A stretch of DNA of 64,000 nt, taken from Neobacillus cucumis (GTDB taxonomy: Bacteria > Bacillota > Bacilli > Bacillales > Cytobacillaceae). Positions 34,443-43,114 of the stretch are shown in pieces; the first letter of the stretch is position 1; each line of letters opens with the position of its first letter. The position numbers were made by a program, and so were the translations under genes. The stretch spans positions 248,001 through 312,000 of the forward strand of contig NZ_PGVE01000017.1 in assembly GCF_002860255.1 (NCBI RefSeq), given 5' to 3'. Below the pieces are notes generated by a model that was not told where the DNA came from, made no database searches, and worked only from the letters and a program-made list of their open reading frames with translations.

Positions 34443-34449
34443 CAAATAA

Positions 34450-34687
34450 ATAAAAATAGTAAATGGTATGGGACTAGTAAATCATTGGAAGGTGTCAGAG
34501 AGTGAAACCCAAAGGCTGGAAGGTTTCTCACGGAAAGATGATTGAACCTGCCCTTTGAAAGCTGCTTATGTAAACATAGGCCGTATCCCTCGTTACGGGT
34601 TCAAGAGGATGCATTGCATCAATAAAGGTGGTACCGCGGAAACGATTCTTCCGTCCTTTTTCAAGGACAGAGGAATCGTTTTTTTAT
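34450..34687 (+). promoter_or_regulatory. T-box riboswitch upstream of proBA, likely tRNA-Pro (CCU specifier)
   Basis: The leader has the T-box marks in order: an AGAGAGTG region and GGCTGGAAGGTTTCTCAC of stem I, the specifier-side segment GATGATTGAACCTGCCC, and the antiterminator bulge AAAGGTGGTACCGCGG (34624-34639). The codon at 34546-34548 is CCT (Pro), followed by a purine as expected. The terminator AACGATTC...GAATCGTT with T-run closes at 34687. Uncharged tRNA-Pro should stabilise the antiterminator and switch on the downstream proBA genes. Confidence 0.93.
34641..34687 (+). terminator. Terminator of proBA T-box
   Basis: AACGATTC and GAATCGTT outer arms and GTCC/GGAC inner arms, followed by TTTTTTT. 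It competes with the T-box antiterminator. Confidence 0.88.
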
Positions 34688-34714
34688 TTTTTAAAATGAA
34701 AGGTCGTACGAATC

Positions 34715-35827
34715 ATGAAAAAACAGCTGGTGGTCGTAAAAATAGGAAGCAGTTCATTAACCAATTCAAAGGGAACGATTTCCGAAGAAAAAATGCGTGA
34801 TCATGTCGAGGCACTTGCCTACTTGAAAGCACAGGGACATGAAGTGATCTTGATTTCCTCCGGTGCTGTTGCAGCAGGATTTGGCTCACTTGGCTATCCG
34901 ACTAGACCCAAAACGACAGCTGGGAAACAGGCGGCCGCCGCAGTCGGTCAAGGGTTATTAATGCAGCATTATATTGAGCTTTTTAAAGAGTATAAAATGA
35001 TGCCTGCACAAATGTTGCTAACGAGAGAAGATTTTTACAGCCAAACCCGGTTTCAAAATCTGTTCTCTACCATCCATGAACTGCTGCAACGAGGCGTCCT
35101 CCCGATTATCAATGAAAATGATTCCGTTTCGATTGAGGAATTAACCTTCGGTGACAACGATTTATTATCTGCTCTCGTCAGCGGCTTCTTACATGCAAAT
35201 GCCTTGATCATTTTAACGGATATTAATGGTCTCTATGATGGAAACCCAAAGGTTTCAAAGGATGCTAAAAAGTTTAATTTCATTCCGGAGGTCTCTGAAG
35301 AACTGCTTAGTTTTGCTGGGGAAAGTGGTTCATCGGTTGGTACCGGGGGAATGAAATCGAAATTAACCGCAGCCAAAAAGGCTTTATCGCTTGGAGTCAG
35401 TGTCTTTGTCGGTACCGGAAAAGGGAAAGAAAAACTGGCCGACATTTTGGCAGGAAAAGGCGATGGAACCTATATCGGCGGTCCTTTTCATTCACAAATG
35501 CAAATGAGAAAACAATGGATTGCTTATCATTCCCAAATCGGGGGTATGATTGAAATCGACGATGGGGCGGAAAATGCGATTCTTTTCCATGGGAAAAGTC
35601 TATTGCCAGTCGGCGTGACCCGAGTGAAAGGTGACTTTAATGCCTTGGATGTCGTAGAAGTTAGAAACAAACGAGGGAAATTAGTCGGTAAAGGACAGGT
35701 TTATTATTCCGCAGAGGATTTATTAACGATCAAGGGGTTACCTGGTGAAAAGGCGAAAAGCTATTCAATTAATAAAAAAGCAGAAGTGATCCACCGCGAT
35801 AATTGGGTTACATTACCAAAGGAGTGA
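34715..35827 (+). CDS. proB: Glutamate 5-kinase (ProB)
   Basis: ProB phosphorylates glutamate on the gamma-carboxylate, the committed step of proline synthesis and the usual proline feedback point. The 370-residue protein has an amino-acid kinase domain (about 1-255: [30 protein letters not shown] and the FGDNDLLSA and [12 protein letters not shown] blocks) plus a C-terminal PUA domain (about 280-370). The ATG follows AAAGGTCGTACGAATC, a weak site. It lies directly after the T-box terminator and 6 bp before proA, forming a two-gene operon. Confidence 0.96.
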   Translation: MKKQLVVVKIGSSSLTNSKGTISEEKMRDHVEALAYLKAQGHEVILISSGAVAAGFGSLGYPTRPKTTAGKQAAAAVGQGLLMQHYIELFKEYKMMPAQMLLTREDFYSQTRFQNLFSTIHELLQRGVLPIINENDSVSIEELTFGDNDLLSALVSGFLHANALIILTDINGLYDGNPKVSKDAKKFNFIPEVSEELLSFAGESGSSVGTGGMKSKLTAAKKALSLGVSVFVGTGKGKEKLADILAGKGDGTYIGGPFHSQMQMRKQWIAYHSQIGGMIEIDDGAENAILFHGKSLLPVGVTRVKGDFNALDVVEVRNKRGKLVGKGQVYYSAEDLLTIKGLPGEKAKSYSINKKAEVIHRDNWVTLPKE

Positions 35828-35833
35828 TTGGGA

Positions 35834-37075
35834 ATGGGAGAATTGTTGGAAAAAGCAAAGAAACTAAAAAAAGCATCAAAGCAATTGGGAATGCTATCGA
35901 CCATTGAAAAGAACGAGGCGTTGTTAAAAGTGGCTGATCATCTTCTCACGGAAAAAGAATTTATTTTACATGAAAATGCAAAAGATTTGGAAGCGGGTAA
36001 AGATCGCGGGCTGTCTACATCTCTTCTTGATCGCTTGCTTTTAACAGAAGAAAGAATCGAACAGATTGTGGATGGTGTACGCCAATTAGTTCATTTAGAG
36101 GATCCTATTGGGGAGACCATTGAAGCATGGGAGAGACCAAATGGGTTACAAATCCAAACTATTCGTGTTCCACTTGGAGTAGTAGGAATGGTCTATGAAG
36201 CACGTCCTAATGTAACCGTTGATGCTGGAAGTCTTTGTCTAAAAGCTGGAAACGCCGTTCTTTTGAGAGGAAGTTCATCTGCCATTCATTCCAATAAGGC
36301 TCTTGTGCAAGTGATGCGTGAGGCCTTAAAAGGAACAGCGATTCCAGAGGATGCTGTGCAATTACTGGAGGATACAAGCCGTGAAACCGCCTCTGAGATG
36401 TTTAGATTAAATGAATATCTAGATGTTCTTATACCACGCGGTGGAGCAGGACTTATTCAAACTGTCGTTCAGAATGCGACAGTACCTGTCTTGGAAACGG
36501 GTGTTGGGAACTGCCATGTTTTTATAGACGAAACTGCAGAAAAAGAAATGGCTATTACCATTGCGATTAATGCAAAGTTACATCGTCCGTCTGTTTGTAA
36601 TGCGGCTGAAACCGTACTTGTCCATGAAAAATGGCCATATGTATCTGAGTTATTAACCCGTTTGCTAGAAAAAGGTGTGGAACTTCGTGGTGATGAAACA
36701 TTAGTTTCTTCCTATTCGTTTGTTAAGCCTGCAACAGAAGAAGATTGGGCATCAGAATTCTTAGCCCCAATTTTGGCTGTTAAACAAGTAAGTGATGTGA
36801 AGGAAGCGATTAACCATATTGATCAATATGGAACAAAGCACTCCGAAGCCATCATTGGTGAAAATGCTGAAAATGTCCGTCTGTTTTTCCAAGCGGTGGA
36901 TGCAGCGGTACTCTATCATAATGCTTCGACTCGTTTTACAGATGGCGAACAGTTTGGTTATGGGGCAGAAATTGGGATTAGTACACAAAAACTTCATGCC
37001 CGTGGTCCAATGGGACTAAAAGCATTAACGACGACGAAAGCAATTGTTCGAGGAACAGGACAAATTCGGTCATAA
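35834..37075 (+). CDS. proA: Gamma-glutamyl phosphate reductase (ProA)
   Basis: ProA reduces gamma-glutamyl phosphate with NADPH to glutamate semialdehyde, which cyclises to pyrroline-5-carboxylate. The 413-residue length is typical. Visible family blocks are [20 protein letters not shown] (about residues 119-138), [12 protein letters not shown], and the catalytic Cys in [14 protein letters not shown] (about 255). ATG 35834 has AAGGAGTGATTGGGA nine bases upstream; the TTG two codons before is too close to that site. The proline operon lacks proC, whose product finishes the pathway and must lie elsewhere. Confidence 0.97.
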   Translation: MGELLEKAKKLKKASKQLGMLSTIEKNEALLKVADHLLTEKEFILHENAKDLEAGKDRGLSTSLLDRLLLTEERIEQIVDGVRQLVHLEDPIGETIEAWERPNGLQIQTIRVPLGVVGMVYEARPNVTVDAGSLCLKAGNAVLLRGSSSAIHSNKALVQVMREALKGTAIPEDAVQLLEDTSRETASEMFRLNEYLDVLIPRGGAGLIQTVVQNATVPVLETGVGNCHVFIDETAEKEMAITIAINAKLHRPSVCNAAETVLVHEKWPYVSELLTRLLEKGVELRGDETLVSSYSFVKPATEEDWASEFLAPILAVKQVSDVKEAINHIDQYGTKHSEAIIGENAENVRLFFQAVDAAVLYHNASTRFTDGEQFGYGAEIGISTQKLHARGPMGLKALTTTKAIVRGTGQIRS

Positions 37076-37088
37076 TCTAGTCAAAAAT

Positions 37089-37113
37089 AGCGCAGAAATG
37101 CGCTTTTTTTTTT
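37089..37113 (+). terminator. Terminator after proBA
   Basis: AGCGCA-GAAA-TGCGCT tetraloop hairpin followed by TTTTTTTTT. Confidence 0.88.
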
Positions 37114-37171
37114 GCCTTTTGGTATAATTAAAATACAAACATACATTCTTGTTTAATGGGTTGGTGACTAG

Positions 37172-39448
37172 GTGACAACAAAAGTTCAAATATCGGTAAG
37201 AACGCTCGTAGAATATGTGTTTAAGAGCGGCAGTATTGATTCAAGGTTCCGCACTCAAACTTCGCTGATCGATGGGACAAGGATCCATCAAAAAATTCAA
37301 AAGACCTACCAAGAAGGTGACCAAAAGGAAGTATATGTCAGTCTGGAGGTTCCTTATGATGATCTTACCTATATCATAGATGGCAGATGCGATGGACTTT
37401 TATTCCGTGAAGGGTTCGTCATAATCGATGAAATTAAATCCTTTTCTCAGCCGTTCGAACAACTAGATACGGAAGGCTATCCAGTTCATTGGGCACAAGC
37501 CAAAATGTATGCCTATATAGTGGCAAAGGACAGGGAACTTACCGAAATGGATGTTCAGCTGACGTATGTCCATATAGAAACCGAAGAAAAAAGAACGATT
37601 ATACAGAGATATTTATTTTCAGATTTAGAAAAATTCGTGGCAGATGTTATTAAAAGCTATGCTCCATATGCAAAACTTCTCTCTAATCACCGCAGGAAAA
37701 GAAATGAGAGCTGTATTGAATTGGCATTTCCTTTTAATACCTACCGAATTGGGCAGCGGAAATTAGCCGGTGCTGTTTATAGGAGCATTAAAGACGAAAA
37801 GAACCTGTTTGCAAAGGCGCCGACAGGTATTGGGAAGACGATCTCCACGCTTTTTCCAGCGATAAAGGCCATCGGCGAAGACCACCTAAATCGTATCTTC
37901 TATCTTACCGCCAAAACGATCACACGCACTTCTGCCGAAGAAGCGTTTGCCCGAATGGGTTCCTGTGGGTTATGTTTCAAAACGGTTACCATTACTGCAA
38001 AGGATAAAGTTTGTTTTCAAGAGGAAACCAATTGTCAAAAGGAATCATGTGAATTTGCGAATGGTTATTATGATCGGATTAATGAAGCAGTCCTTGATAT
38101 TTTAACAACCGAAAACATAATGACCCGAGAAGTGATTGAACGTTATGCCCGAAAACATAAGGTCTGCCCGTTTGAATATTCCCTTGATCTTGCTTATTCC
38201 GTAGATGCGATTATTTGTGATTATAATTATATTTTTGATCCGCGTGTTTCATTAAAACGGCTGTTAGAGGAACAAAAGAAATCAACTGCCTTACTTGTGG
38301 ATGAAGCTCATAATCTTGTCGACCGCGGTCGGGAGATGTTTTCAGCGACCTTAAACAAAGAGCCATTTCTCCAATTAAAAAAGGATTTTAAGGGAGTTCA
38401 TGAAGGGATTTTCAACGTGGCTAGTAAAATTAATTCAAGATTCATTCAATTAAAAAAGGTAAAAGAGCAGGATAAGGAATTTGTTTTAGAGGGGCTTGAG
38501 GAAGATTTATTAGAAGATATTCGACAATTTTCTTTGGCGGCAGAACAGCTATTGCTGCTGGAATCATCTACACTCTTACTTGAAACGTATTTTTTAGTCA
38601 ATCAATTTTTAAAAATTGCTGAACTTCTAGATGACCATTTTGTCATTTTTGCGGAGAAGAATCGTAACGATCTAAAGATTAAATTGTTTTGCATTGATCC
38701 ATCTTATCTGCTTCGGCAAATGGGGAAAGGATATCGTTCAAAAATTTATTTTTCTGCCACGCTTTCGCCCATGCCTTATTATCAAGATATTCTAGGCGGA
38801 GGGGAAGGAGATTATATCGTCAACATCCCTTCACCTTTCAAAGAAGAGCAGGTAGAAGTTTTTATCAAACCGTTGTCTACACGTTACCATGATCGTGAAC
38901 GAACGAAGGAGGAAATGATTGCAGTTATCCAATCGTTTGTAAAAAATCGTCCAGGGAATTACCTTATTTTCTTTCCTTCTTATCAGTATCTGCTGTCTGT
39001 TTATGAGCCATTTAAAGAGCTCAATAAAAACATCCGGACCATCGTTCAAGAAACCGGTATGTCCGAAACAGGACGCGAGGCCTTTTTAGCCTCTTTTAAA
39101 CCTAATCAATTTGAGACCTTGATTGGCTTTGCTGTCTTAGGCGGGATTTTTTCAGAAGGTGTGGACTTAATGGGTGACCGCTTAAATGGTGTGGTCGTCA
39201 TTGGTGTAGGCTTGCCGCAGCTTTGCTTTGAACGAAATCTAATGAAGGAACATTTTACAGCTCAAGGGAAAAATGGCTATGATTATGCGTATGTGTATCC
39301 AGGGATCAACAAGGTGTTACAAGCAGGAGGAAGATTGATTCGTTCTGAACAGGACCATGGGACGATTGTTTTAATCGACGATCGATTTTTACAAAGGCAG
39401 TATCAACAGCTGCTACCGAGTCAATGGAGGAATTTCACCATAATTTAA
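37172..39448 (+). CDS. PD-(D/E)XK nuclease-like N domain fused to XPD/DinG-type helicase
   Basis: This 758-residue protein has two parts. Residues about 60-115 carry a RecB/Cas4-like nuclease pattern: GRCDG (71-75), IIDEIKS (84-90, giving D86-x2-K89) and QAKMYAYI (109-116). Residues about 200-758 are an SF2 helicase of the XPD/DinG group: Walker A APTGIGKT (about 215-222), four Cys for an iron-sulfur cluster (about 281, 288, 293, 332), VDEAHNL (about 376-382), SATLSP and QAGGRLIRSEQDHGTI. It probably unwinds and trims DNA in repair. It uses a GTG start after TTGGTGACTAG. The active-site assignment of the N domain is from motif spacing only. Confidence 0.87.
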   Translation: MTTKVQISVRTLVEYVFKSGSIDSRFRTQTSLIDGTRIHQKIQKTYQEGDQKEVYVSLEVPYDDLTYIIDGRCDGLLFREGFVIIDEIKSFSQPFEQLDTEGYPVHWAQAKMYAYIVAKDRELTEMDVQLTYVHIETEEKRTIIQRYLFSDLEKFVADVIKSYAPYAKLLSNHRRKRNESCIELAFPFNTYRIGQRKLAGAVYRSIKDEKNLFAKAPTGIGKTISTLFPAIKAIGEDHLNRIFYLTAKTITRTSAEEAFARMGSCGLCFKTVTITAKDKVCFQEETNCQKESCEFANGYYDRINEAVLDILTTENIMTREVIERYARKHKVCPFEYSLDLAYSVDAIICDYNYIFDPRVSLKRLLEEQKKSTALLVDEAHNLVDRGREMFSATLNKEPFLQLKKDFKGVHEGIFNVASKINSRFIQLKKVKEQDKEFVLEGLEEDLLEDIRQFSLAAEQLLLLESSTLLLETYFLVNQFLKIAELLDDHFVIFAEKNRNDLKIKLFCIDPSYLLRQMGKGYRSKIYFSATLSPMPYYQDILGGGEGDYIVNIPSPFKEEQVEVFIKPLSTRYHDRERTKEEMIAVIQSFVKNRPGNYLIFFPSYQYLLSVYEPFKELNKNIRTIVQETGMSETGREAFLASFKPNQFETLIGFAVLGGIFSEGVDLMGDRLNGVVVIGVGLPQLCFERNLMKEHFTAQGKNGYDYAYVYPGINKVLQAGGRLIRSEQDHGTIVLIDDRFLQRQYQQLLPSQWRNFTII

Positions 39449-39462
39449 TGAACATTTTCAAG

Positions 39463-39490
39463 GCAGCCAAAAAAAAAGGCTGCTTTTTTT
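39463..39490 (+). terminator. Terminator after nuclease-helicase gene
   Basis: GCAGCC and GGCTGC arms around an A-run loop, followed by TTTTTTT. Confidence 0.85.
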
Positions 39491-39499
39491 ATATTTTAC

Positions 39500-39529
39500 G
39501 TGACAATATTCTAAAACTTTTCATATAAT
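39500..39529 (+). promoter_or_regulatory. Sigma-A promoter of feoAB
   Basis: GTGACA (39500-39505), 18 bases, TATAAT (39524-39529). No convincing Fur box (TGATAATNATTATCA) overlaps it, which is unusual for an iron-uptake operon. Confidence 0.6.
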
Positions 39530-39577
39530 TAAAGAAAAGTTGCGCACGGGAAAAACTTTAGAGAAGGGGAAAGAGAG

Positions 39578-39832
39578 ATGGATAAACCTAAAAAAATTCA
39601 ATTAGTAAATGGAGAAAAAGGAAATTTGATTAGAATTACATCTTTAAACTTAGAAGGTGTCATGAGAAGGAGACTATTAGATTTAGGATTTGTGGCAGGA
39701 GCATTGGTAGAAGTAGTCCGAAAAAGTCCACTGGGAGATCCAATTGCCTTTCGAGTCAGCCAAACTACAATCGCTCTTAGGAAAGAAGAAAGTTCAAGAA
39801 TAGAGGGGGAGCTGTTATCATATGGGGAATGA
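39578..39832 (+). CDS. feoA: Ferrous iron transport protein A (FeoA)
   Basis: FeoA is a small SH3-like cytoplasmic partner of FeoB. The 84-residue protein fits the family in size, with GNLIRITSLNLEGVMRRRLLDLG (about 13-36; LDLGF motif), GALVEVVRKSPLGDPIAFRV and the TTIALRKEESS end. The ATG follows GAAGGGGAAAGAGAG. It overlaps the FeoB G-domain gene by 11 bp, giving a feoA-feoB(G)-feoB(M) operon. Confidence 0.92.
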   Translation: MDKPKKIQLVNGEKGNLIRITSLNLEGVMRRRLLDLGFVAGALVEVVRKSPLGDPIAFRVSQTTIALRKEESSRIEGELLSYGE

Positions 39833-40511
39833 GTACAGAATCGCTTTAGCTGGTAACCCGAATACAGGGAAAAGCACCTTGTTTAATGCCTTAACGGGCC
39901 TTAGACAGCATACTGGAAACTGGGCAGGAAAGACCGTCGCCCTTGCGGAAGGCAGTGTTTTCTTTAAGGATAAGACAATCCATTTAATCGATTTGCCAGG
40001 AACCTATTCTCTTTTTTCAAATTCAACAGATGAAGAGGTTGCTAGAAATTATATTGTGTTTGAAAAACCGGATGTTACCCTTGTCGTATTGGACGCAACC
40101 TCATTAGAAAGGAATTTTAATCTCGCGCTTCAAGTATTAGAGATGACCAAAAATGTAGTGATTTGCATTAATCTTATTGATGTTGCTGAGGAGCAGGGAA
40201 TCCACATTAATGAAAGGCTGTTAACAAATCGCTTAGGAGTACCCGTTATAAAAATTTCTGCACGAAATAAAAAGGGTTTTCCGATGCTGCTTGATACGAT
40301 TGATCGGATCGTAACTGGGAAAATCGAATGTCAGCCTGTTCAGATGAAATATCCTGATGAGATTGAAGAAAAGATAAAAATGATTGAACCAAAGGTCCGT
40401 CAACTAGTTGGAAGCCATATCTCGTCCCGATGGGTTTCGTTAAGATTACTAGATGGGGATGAAACGCTGCTTAATGAAATCAATAAACGAATGGTTCCAG
40501 AGGGGGTGTAG
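39822..40511 (+). CDS. feoB: FeoB GTPase domain, encoded as a separate gene
   Basis: This 229-residue protein corresponds to the N-terminal cytoplasmic NFeoB GTPase that controls Fe(II) transport. G1 is GNPNTGKST (about residues 10-18), the G2 region is HTGNWAGKT, G3 is DLPGTYS (about 54-60) and G4 is NLID in INLIDVAEEQ. A helical GDI-type segment follows (to about 229). In most bacteria this domain is fused to the membrane part; here a TAG stop ends it and a new ATG with its own ribosome site (AGAGGGGGTGTAGGA) begins two bases later. Because the second gene is properly initiated, I think a true split is more likely than a sequencing frameshift. Confidence 0.88.
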   Translation: MGNEYRIALAGNPNTGKSTLFNALTGLRQHTGNWAGKTVALAEGSVFFKDKTIHLIDLPGTYSLFSNSTDEEVARNYIVFEKPDVTLVVLDATSLERNFNLALQVLEMTKNVVICINLIDVAEEQGIHINERLLTNRLGVPVIKISARNKKGFPMLLDTIDRIVTGKIECQPVQMKYPDEIEEKIKMIEPKVRQLVGSHISSRWVSLRLLDGDETLLNEINKRMVPEGV

Positions 40512-40513
40512 GA

Positions 40514-41887
40514 ATGAGTATGCAGGAGCTTTATACAGAGGCGCAAGACTTGTCATCTTCGAAGCTGCGAGATGAAATTGTCCAGCGGCTTTATGAACAA
40601 AGCCGGCAATTATGTAATGAGGGAATTTCTTATACTAAATCTAAACAAGATACACGAACAGAAAAACTCGACTCGATCTTCACTTCGCCGATATTTGGAT
40701 TTCCGATTATGATTACGATGTTAGGTGTATTGTTTTACCTAACCATTGCAGGAGCAAATATCCCATCTTCATTGCTTGCTGAACTGTTTGGATATATTGA
40801 GGCGCAATTAACAGCTCTCTTCCATGTGATTCATGCACCGGATTGGCTGCATGGAATCCTTATCCTTGGTTTATACCGTGGAACAACCTGGGTAATAAGT
40901 GTCATGCTGCCACCAATGGCCATCTTTTTTCCAGCCTTTGCATTATTAGAGAATTATGGCTATCTTCCCAGGGTTGCTTTTAATATGGATCGGCTTTTTA
41001 AAAGGGTCGGGGCCCATGGTAAACAATCGTTAACCATGGCAATGGGGTTTGGCTGTAACGCTGCCGCTGTGATTTCTACCAGAATTATTGAATCTCCAAG
41101 AGAAAGAATGCTTGCCATTTTAACCAACAATTTTGTTCCTTGTAATGGCCGCTGGGGTACCCTCATTCTGTTAGCATCGTTATTTATGGCTGCCAATTTT
41201 ACAGGAGGCATAAAATCTTTAGTTACTACAGGAGTTATTGTAGGAATTGTCTTGTTTGGAATTATTGTAACCTTTTTTGTATCTTGGGTACTGTCAAAAA
41301 CAGCACTTAAAGGCGTTCCCACTCATTATACGTTAGAGCTGCCGCCCTATCGAAAACCTAAAATTCTGGATACAGTCATCCGTTCATCATTAACCAAATC
41401 CTGGTCTGTTTTGGTTCGGGCGGTCAAAGTGGCAGCCCCAGCAGCCATTCTAACCTGGGTTTTTGCGAACATTTATATTGGTGACACAAGTATCCTTATG
41501 TACGCAGTAAATTTTCTAGATCCGTTTGGTAAAATGCTTGGTCTTGATGGTTATATCATGATGGCGTTTATCTTAGGGCTGCCGGCAAATGAAATTGTTC
41601 TTCCCATTCTTTTAATGGGATATTTATCAACCGGATCGTTAACCGAAGTGGATAATCTGGTGGATTTAAAACAAATTTTCCTAGACCATGGTTGGACGTG
41701 GCTTACAGCACTAAACATGATGTTATTTTCCCTTTTGCATTATCCATGCGGAACTACACTTTTGAATATTTATAAAGAAACAAAGAGTAAAAAATGGACG
41801 TTCCTAGCCTTTCTTATACCAACAGTTATTGCTATTTTAATCCCATTGATCATTACTCAGACAGTCAAGCTGTTTGGATTAATATGA
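40514..41887 (+). CDS. feoB: FeoB membrane (Gate/nucleoside-recognition) domain, encoded as a separate gene
   Basis: This 457-residue protein is the membrane half of FeoB. It starts with a roughly 60-residue cytoplasmic helix region (AQDLSSSKLRDEIVQRLYEQ) that in fused FeoB links the GTPase to the first span. The membrane domain has the two Gate repeats, with GYLPRVAFNMDRLFKRVGAHGKQ, MAMGFGCNAAAVISTRIIESPRER and the Cys-containing NNFVPCNGRWG, then a second LGLPANEIVLP block. Cys in GFGC and VPC may carry iron. The ATG at 40514 lies two bases after the G-domain stop, so the halves are made from one message and presumably assemble. Confidence 0.88.
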   Translation: MSMQELYTEAQDLSSSKLRDEIVQRLYEQSRQLCNEGISYTKSKQDTRTEKLDSIFTSPIFGFPIMITMLGVLFYLTIAGANIPSSLLAELFGYIEAQLTALFHVIHAPDWLHGILILGLYRGTTWVISVMLPPMAIFFPAFALLENYGYLPRVAFNMDRLFKRVGAHGKQSLTMAMGFGCNAAAVISTRIIESPRERMLAILTNNFVPCNGRWGTLILLASLFMAANFTGGIKSLVTTGVIVGIVLFGIIVTFFVSWVLSKTALKGVPTHYTLELPPYRKPKILDTVIRSSLTKSWSVLVRAVKVAAPAAILTWVFANIYIGDTSILMYAVNFLDPFGKMLGLDGYIMMAFILGLPANEIVLPILLMGYLSTGSLTEVDNLVDLKQIFLDHGWTWLTALNMMLFSLLHYPCGTTLLNIYKETKSKKWTFLAFLIPTVIAILIPLIITQTVKLFGLI

Positions 41888-41904
41888 TAATAAAGTCAAT
41901 TATA

Positions 41905-41939
41905 CAAAATGCCCTCCATTAAAAGTGAAGGGCATTTTG
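41905..41939. terminator. Bidirectional terminator after feoAB
   Basis: CAAAATGCCCT and AGGGCATTTTG arms between converging genes. Confidence 0.83.
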
Positions 41940-41944
41940 TACTT

Positions 41945-42241
41945 TTATCTTCTTTTCTGAATTTCCTCTGTAACCACAAAGGCAAGGTCATCATTTCCAA
42001 ATAAGGAAAGAACACCGAGTAACGTTTGATCGGCTATTTCGCCCGCTTCTTCTTTTGGTACGGTTAATTCAATGGCTTCTCTTAGGGCAGGATTGGATGC
42101 TTGGTTTGGGTAGGCACGTAAATATAATTCTTGTGGATCTAAGTTGTGATTTACACACCACTGGGCAAACACAAGAATCATCATCTTTTCCTCACCTTGA
42201 TATTGTTGAATAATTTTATCTTCTAATTCTTTTGAGTGCAT
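41945..42241 (-). CDS. Uncharacterised 98-residue protein
   Basis: I do not recognise this protein. It is soluble, acidic and probably helical (MHSKELEDKIIQQYQGEEKM, then VFAQWCVNHNLDPQELYLRA and LREAIELTVPKEEAGE). Its Leu-rich C half contains LLGVLSLFGNDDLAFVVTEE. No membrane segment or metal motif is visible. The ATG is preceded by TTAAGGAGAAATCGTT. It is monocistronic and converges on feoB. Many Bacillaceae carry short unnamed proteins of this kind; function is unknown. Confidence 0.7.
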   Translation of the reverse strand: MHSKELEDKIIQQYQGEEKMMILVFAQWCVNHNLDPQELYLRAYPNQASNPALREAIELTVPKEEAGEIADQTLLGVLSLFGNDDLAFVVTEEIQKRR

Positions 42242-42380
42242 AACGATTTCTCCTTAATCTTTTTTGATATTATTAGATCTTTTTTTATACTACCATAAAA
42301 TAAAGGTAACGATTTGGTTTGGACTTGCTTTTATGAGATACTGTTATTAAGATTAATTTTAAAAAAAAGGAGCATTTTAT

Positions 42381-42659
42381 ATGAGCAAAATTGAAGTAGG
42401 CGAAATCTTTACTATTAGTGATGAAAGTAATGAGGAGCAGGAAGTAGAAGTACTGGGAGTTATGACGATTGAAGGAAATGACTATGTTGCTGTGGCTTTC
42501 GCGGACGACGTAAGACAGGAGGAAACGGAAGAAGATATCGATATCTTCTTTTTAAAGGTTGATGAAGAAGGTGACTTTACCGCCATTGAAAGCGATGAGG
42601 AATTCGATAAAGTTTCGGTAGCATTTGATGAAATGATGGACGAAGAGGAAGAGGAATGA
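42381..42659 (+). CDS. DUF1292 domain protein (YrzB-like)
   Basis: This 92-residue very acidic protein has the DUF1292 pattern: KIEVGEIFTISDESNEEQEV, the FADDVRQE stretch and a long Glu/Asp-rich C terminus (DEMMDEEEEE). DUF1292 proteins such as B. subtilis YrzB are common small cytoplasmic proteins without a known activity. The ATG follows AAAAAAAAGGAGCATTTTAT. It is a single gene with its own terminator. Confidence 0.88.
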   Translation: MSKIEVGEIFTISDESNEEQEVEVLGVMTIEGNDYVAVAFADDVRQEETEEDIDIFFLKVDEEGDFTAIESDEEFDKVSVAFDEMMDEEEEE

Positions 42660-42668
42660 TTTATTTCA

Positions 42669-42696
42669 GAGAGGATAACACCTCTCTTTTTTTTTG
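42669..42696 (+). terminator. Terminator after DUF1292 gene
   Basis: AGAGAGG and CCTCTCT arms followed by TTTTTTT. Confidence 0.85.
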
Positions 42697-42766
42697 GAAA
42701 AAATATGTATGCATAAAGTTAATGTTGGCATACTAACAAGGGAGTAAATAATAAAGGAGTTCGTTC

Positions 42767-43015
42767 ATGTTAATCGAAGAGGGAAATAGGTATCAAATAT
42801 CGCAAAATGTTAAAGGGTTCTTTAACTCTGCTGAAACCATGACAGTTAAAAGCAATAACGGAGTAACCGTTCAATTTATTCTTGGAGACAGTAAGGGTCA
42901 TGGTTCCATGCCCATTGAACACCTGCAGTATTTATTGAAAAGATCAAACTTAACGGTTATTCCAAATAAAAGGTCTTTATTAAATAATGAGTTAAATGAA
43001 GAGCAAATTGGGTAA
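42767..43015 (+). CDS. Uncharacterised 82-residue protein
   Basis: I do not recognise this small protein (MLIEEGNRYQISQNVKGFFN start). It has the look of a compact beta-barrel: alternating hydrophobic residues in AETMTVKSNNGVTVQFILGD followed by a helix SMPIEHLQYLLKRS. It has no membrane or Cys motif. The ATG follows AAAGGAGTTCGTTC and a terminator-like hairpin ends it. The function is unknown. Confidence 0.72.
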   Translation: MLIEEGNRYQISQNVKGFFNSAETMTVKSNNGVTVQFILGDSKGHGSMPIEHLQYLLKRSNLTVIPNKRSLLNNELNEEQIG

Positions 43016-43022
43016 ACATATG

Positions 43023-43047
43023 GCATTACTTCTTTTCATGAGGTAAT
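43023..43047 (+). terminator. Terminator after 82-aa gene
   Basis: GCATTAC and GTAATGC arms with a short loop, followed by TTTTT. Confidence 0.75.
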
Positions 43048-43114
43048 GCTTTTTATTATTTAATTCGCTCGGCATGTTATAAGATGAATAAAAAGGATAA
43101 AGGAGTGAATTCGT

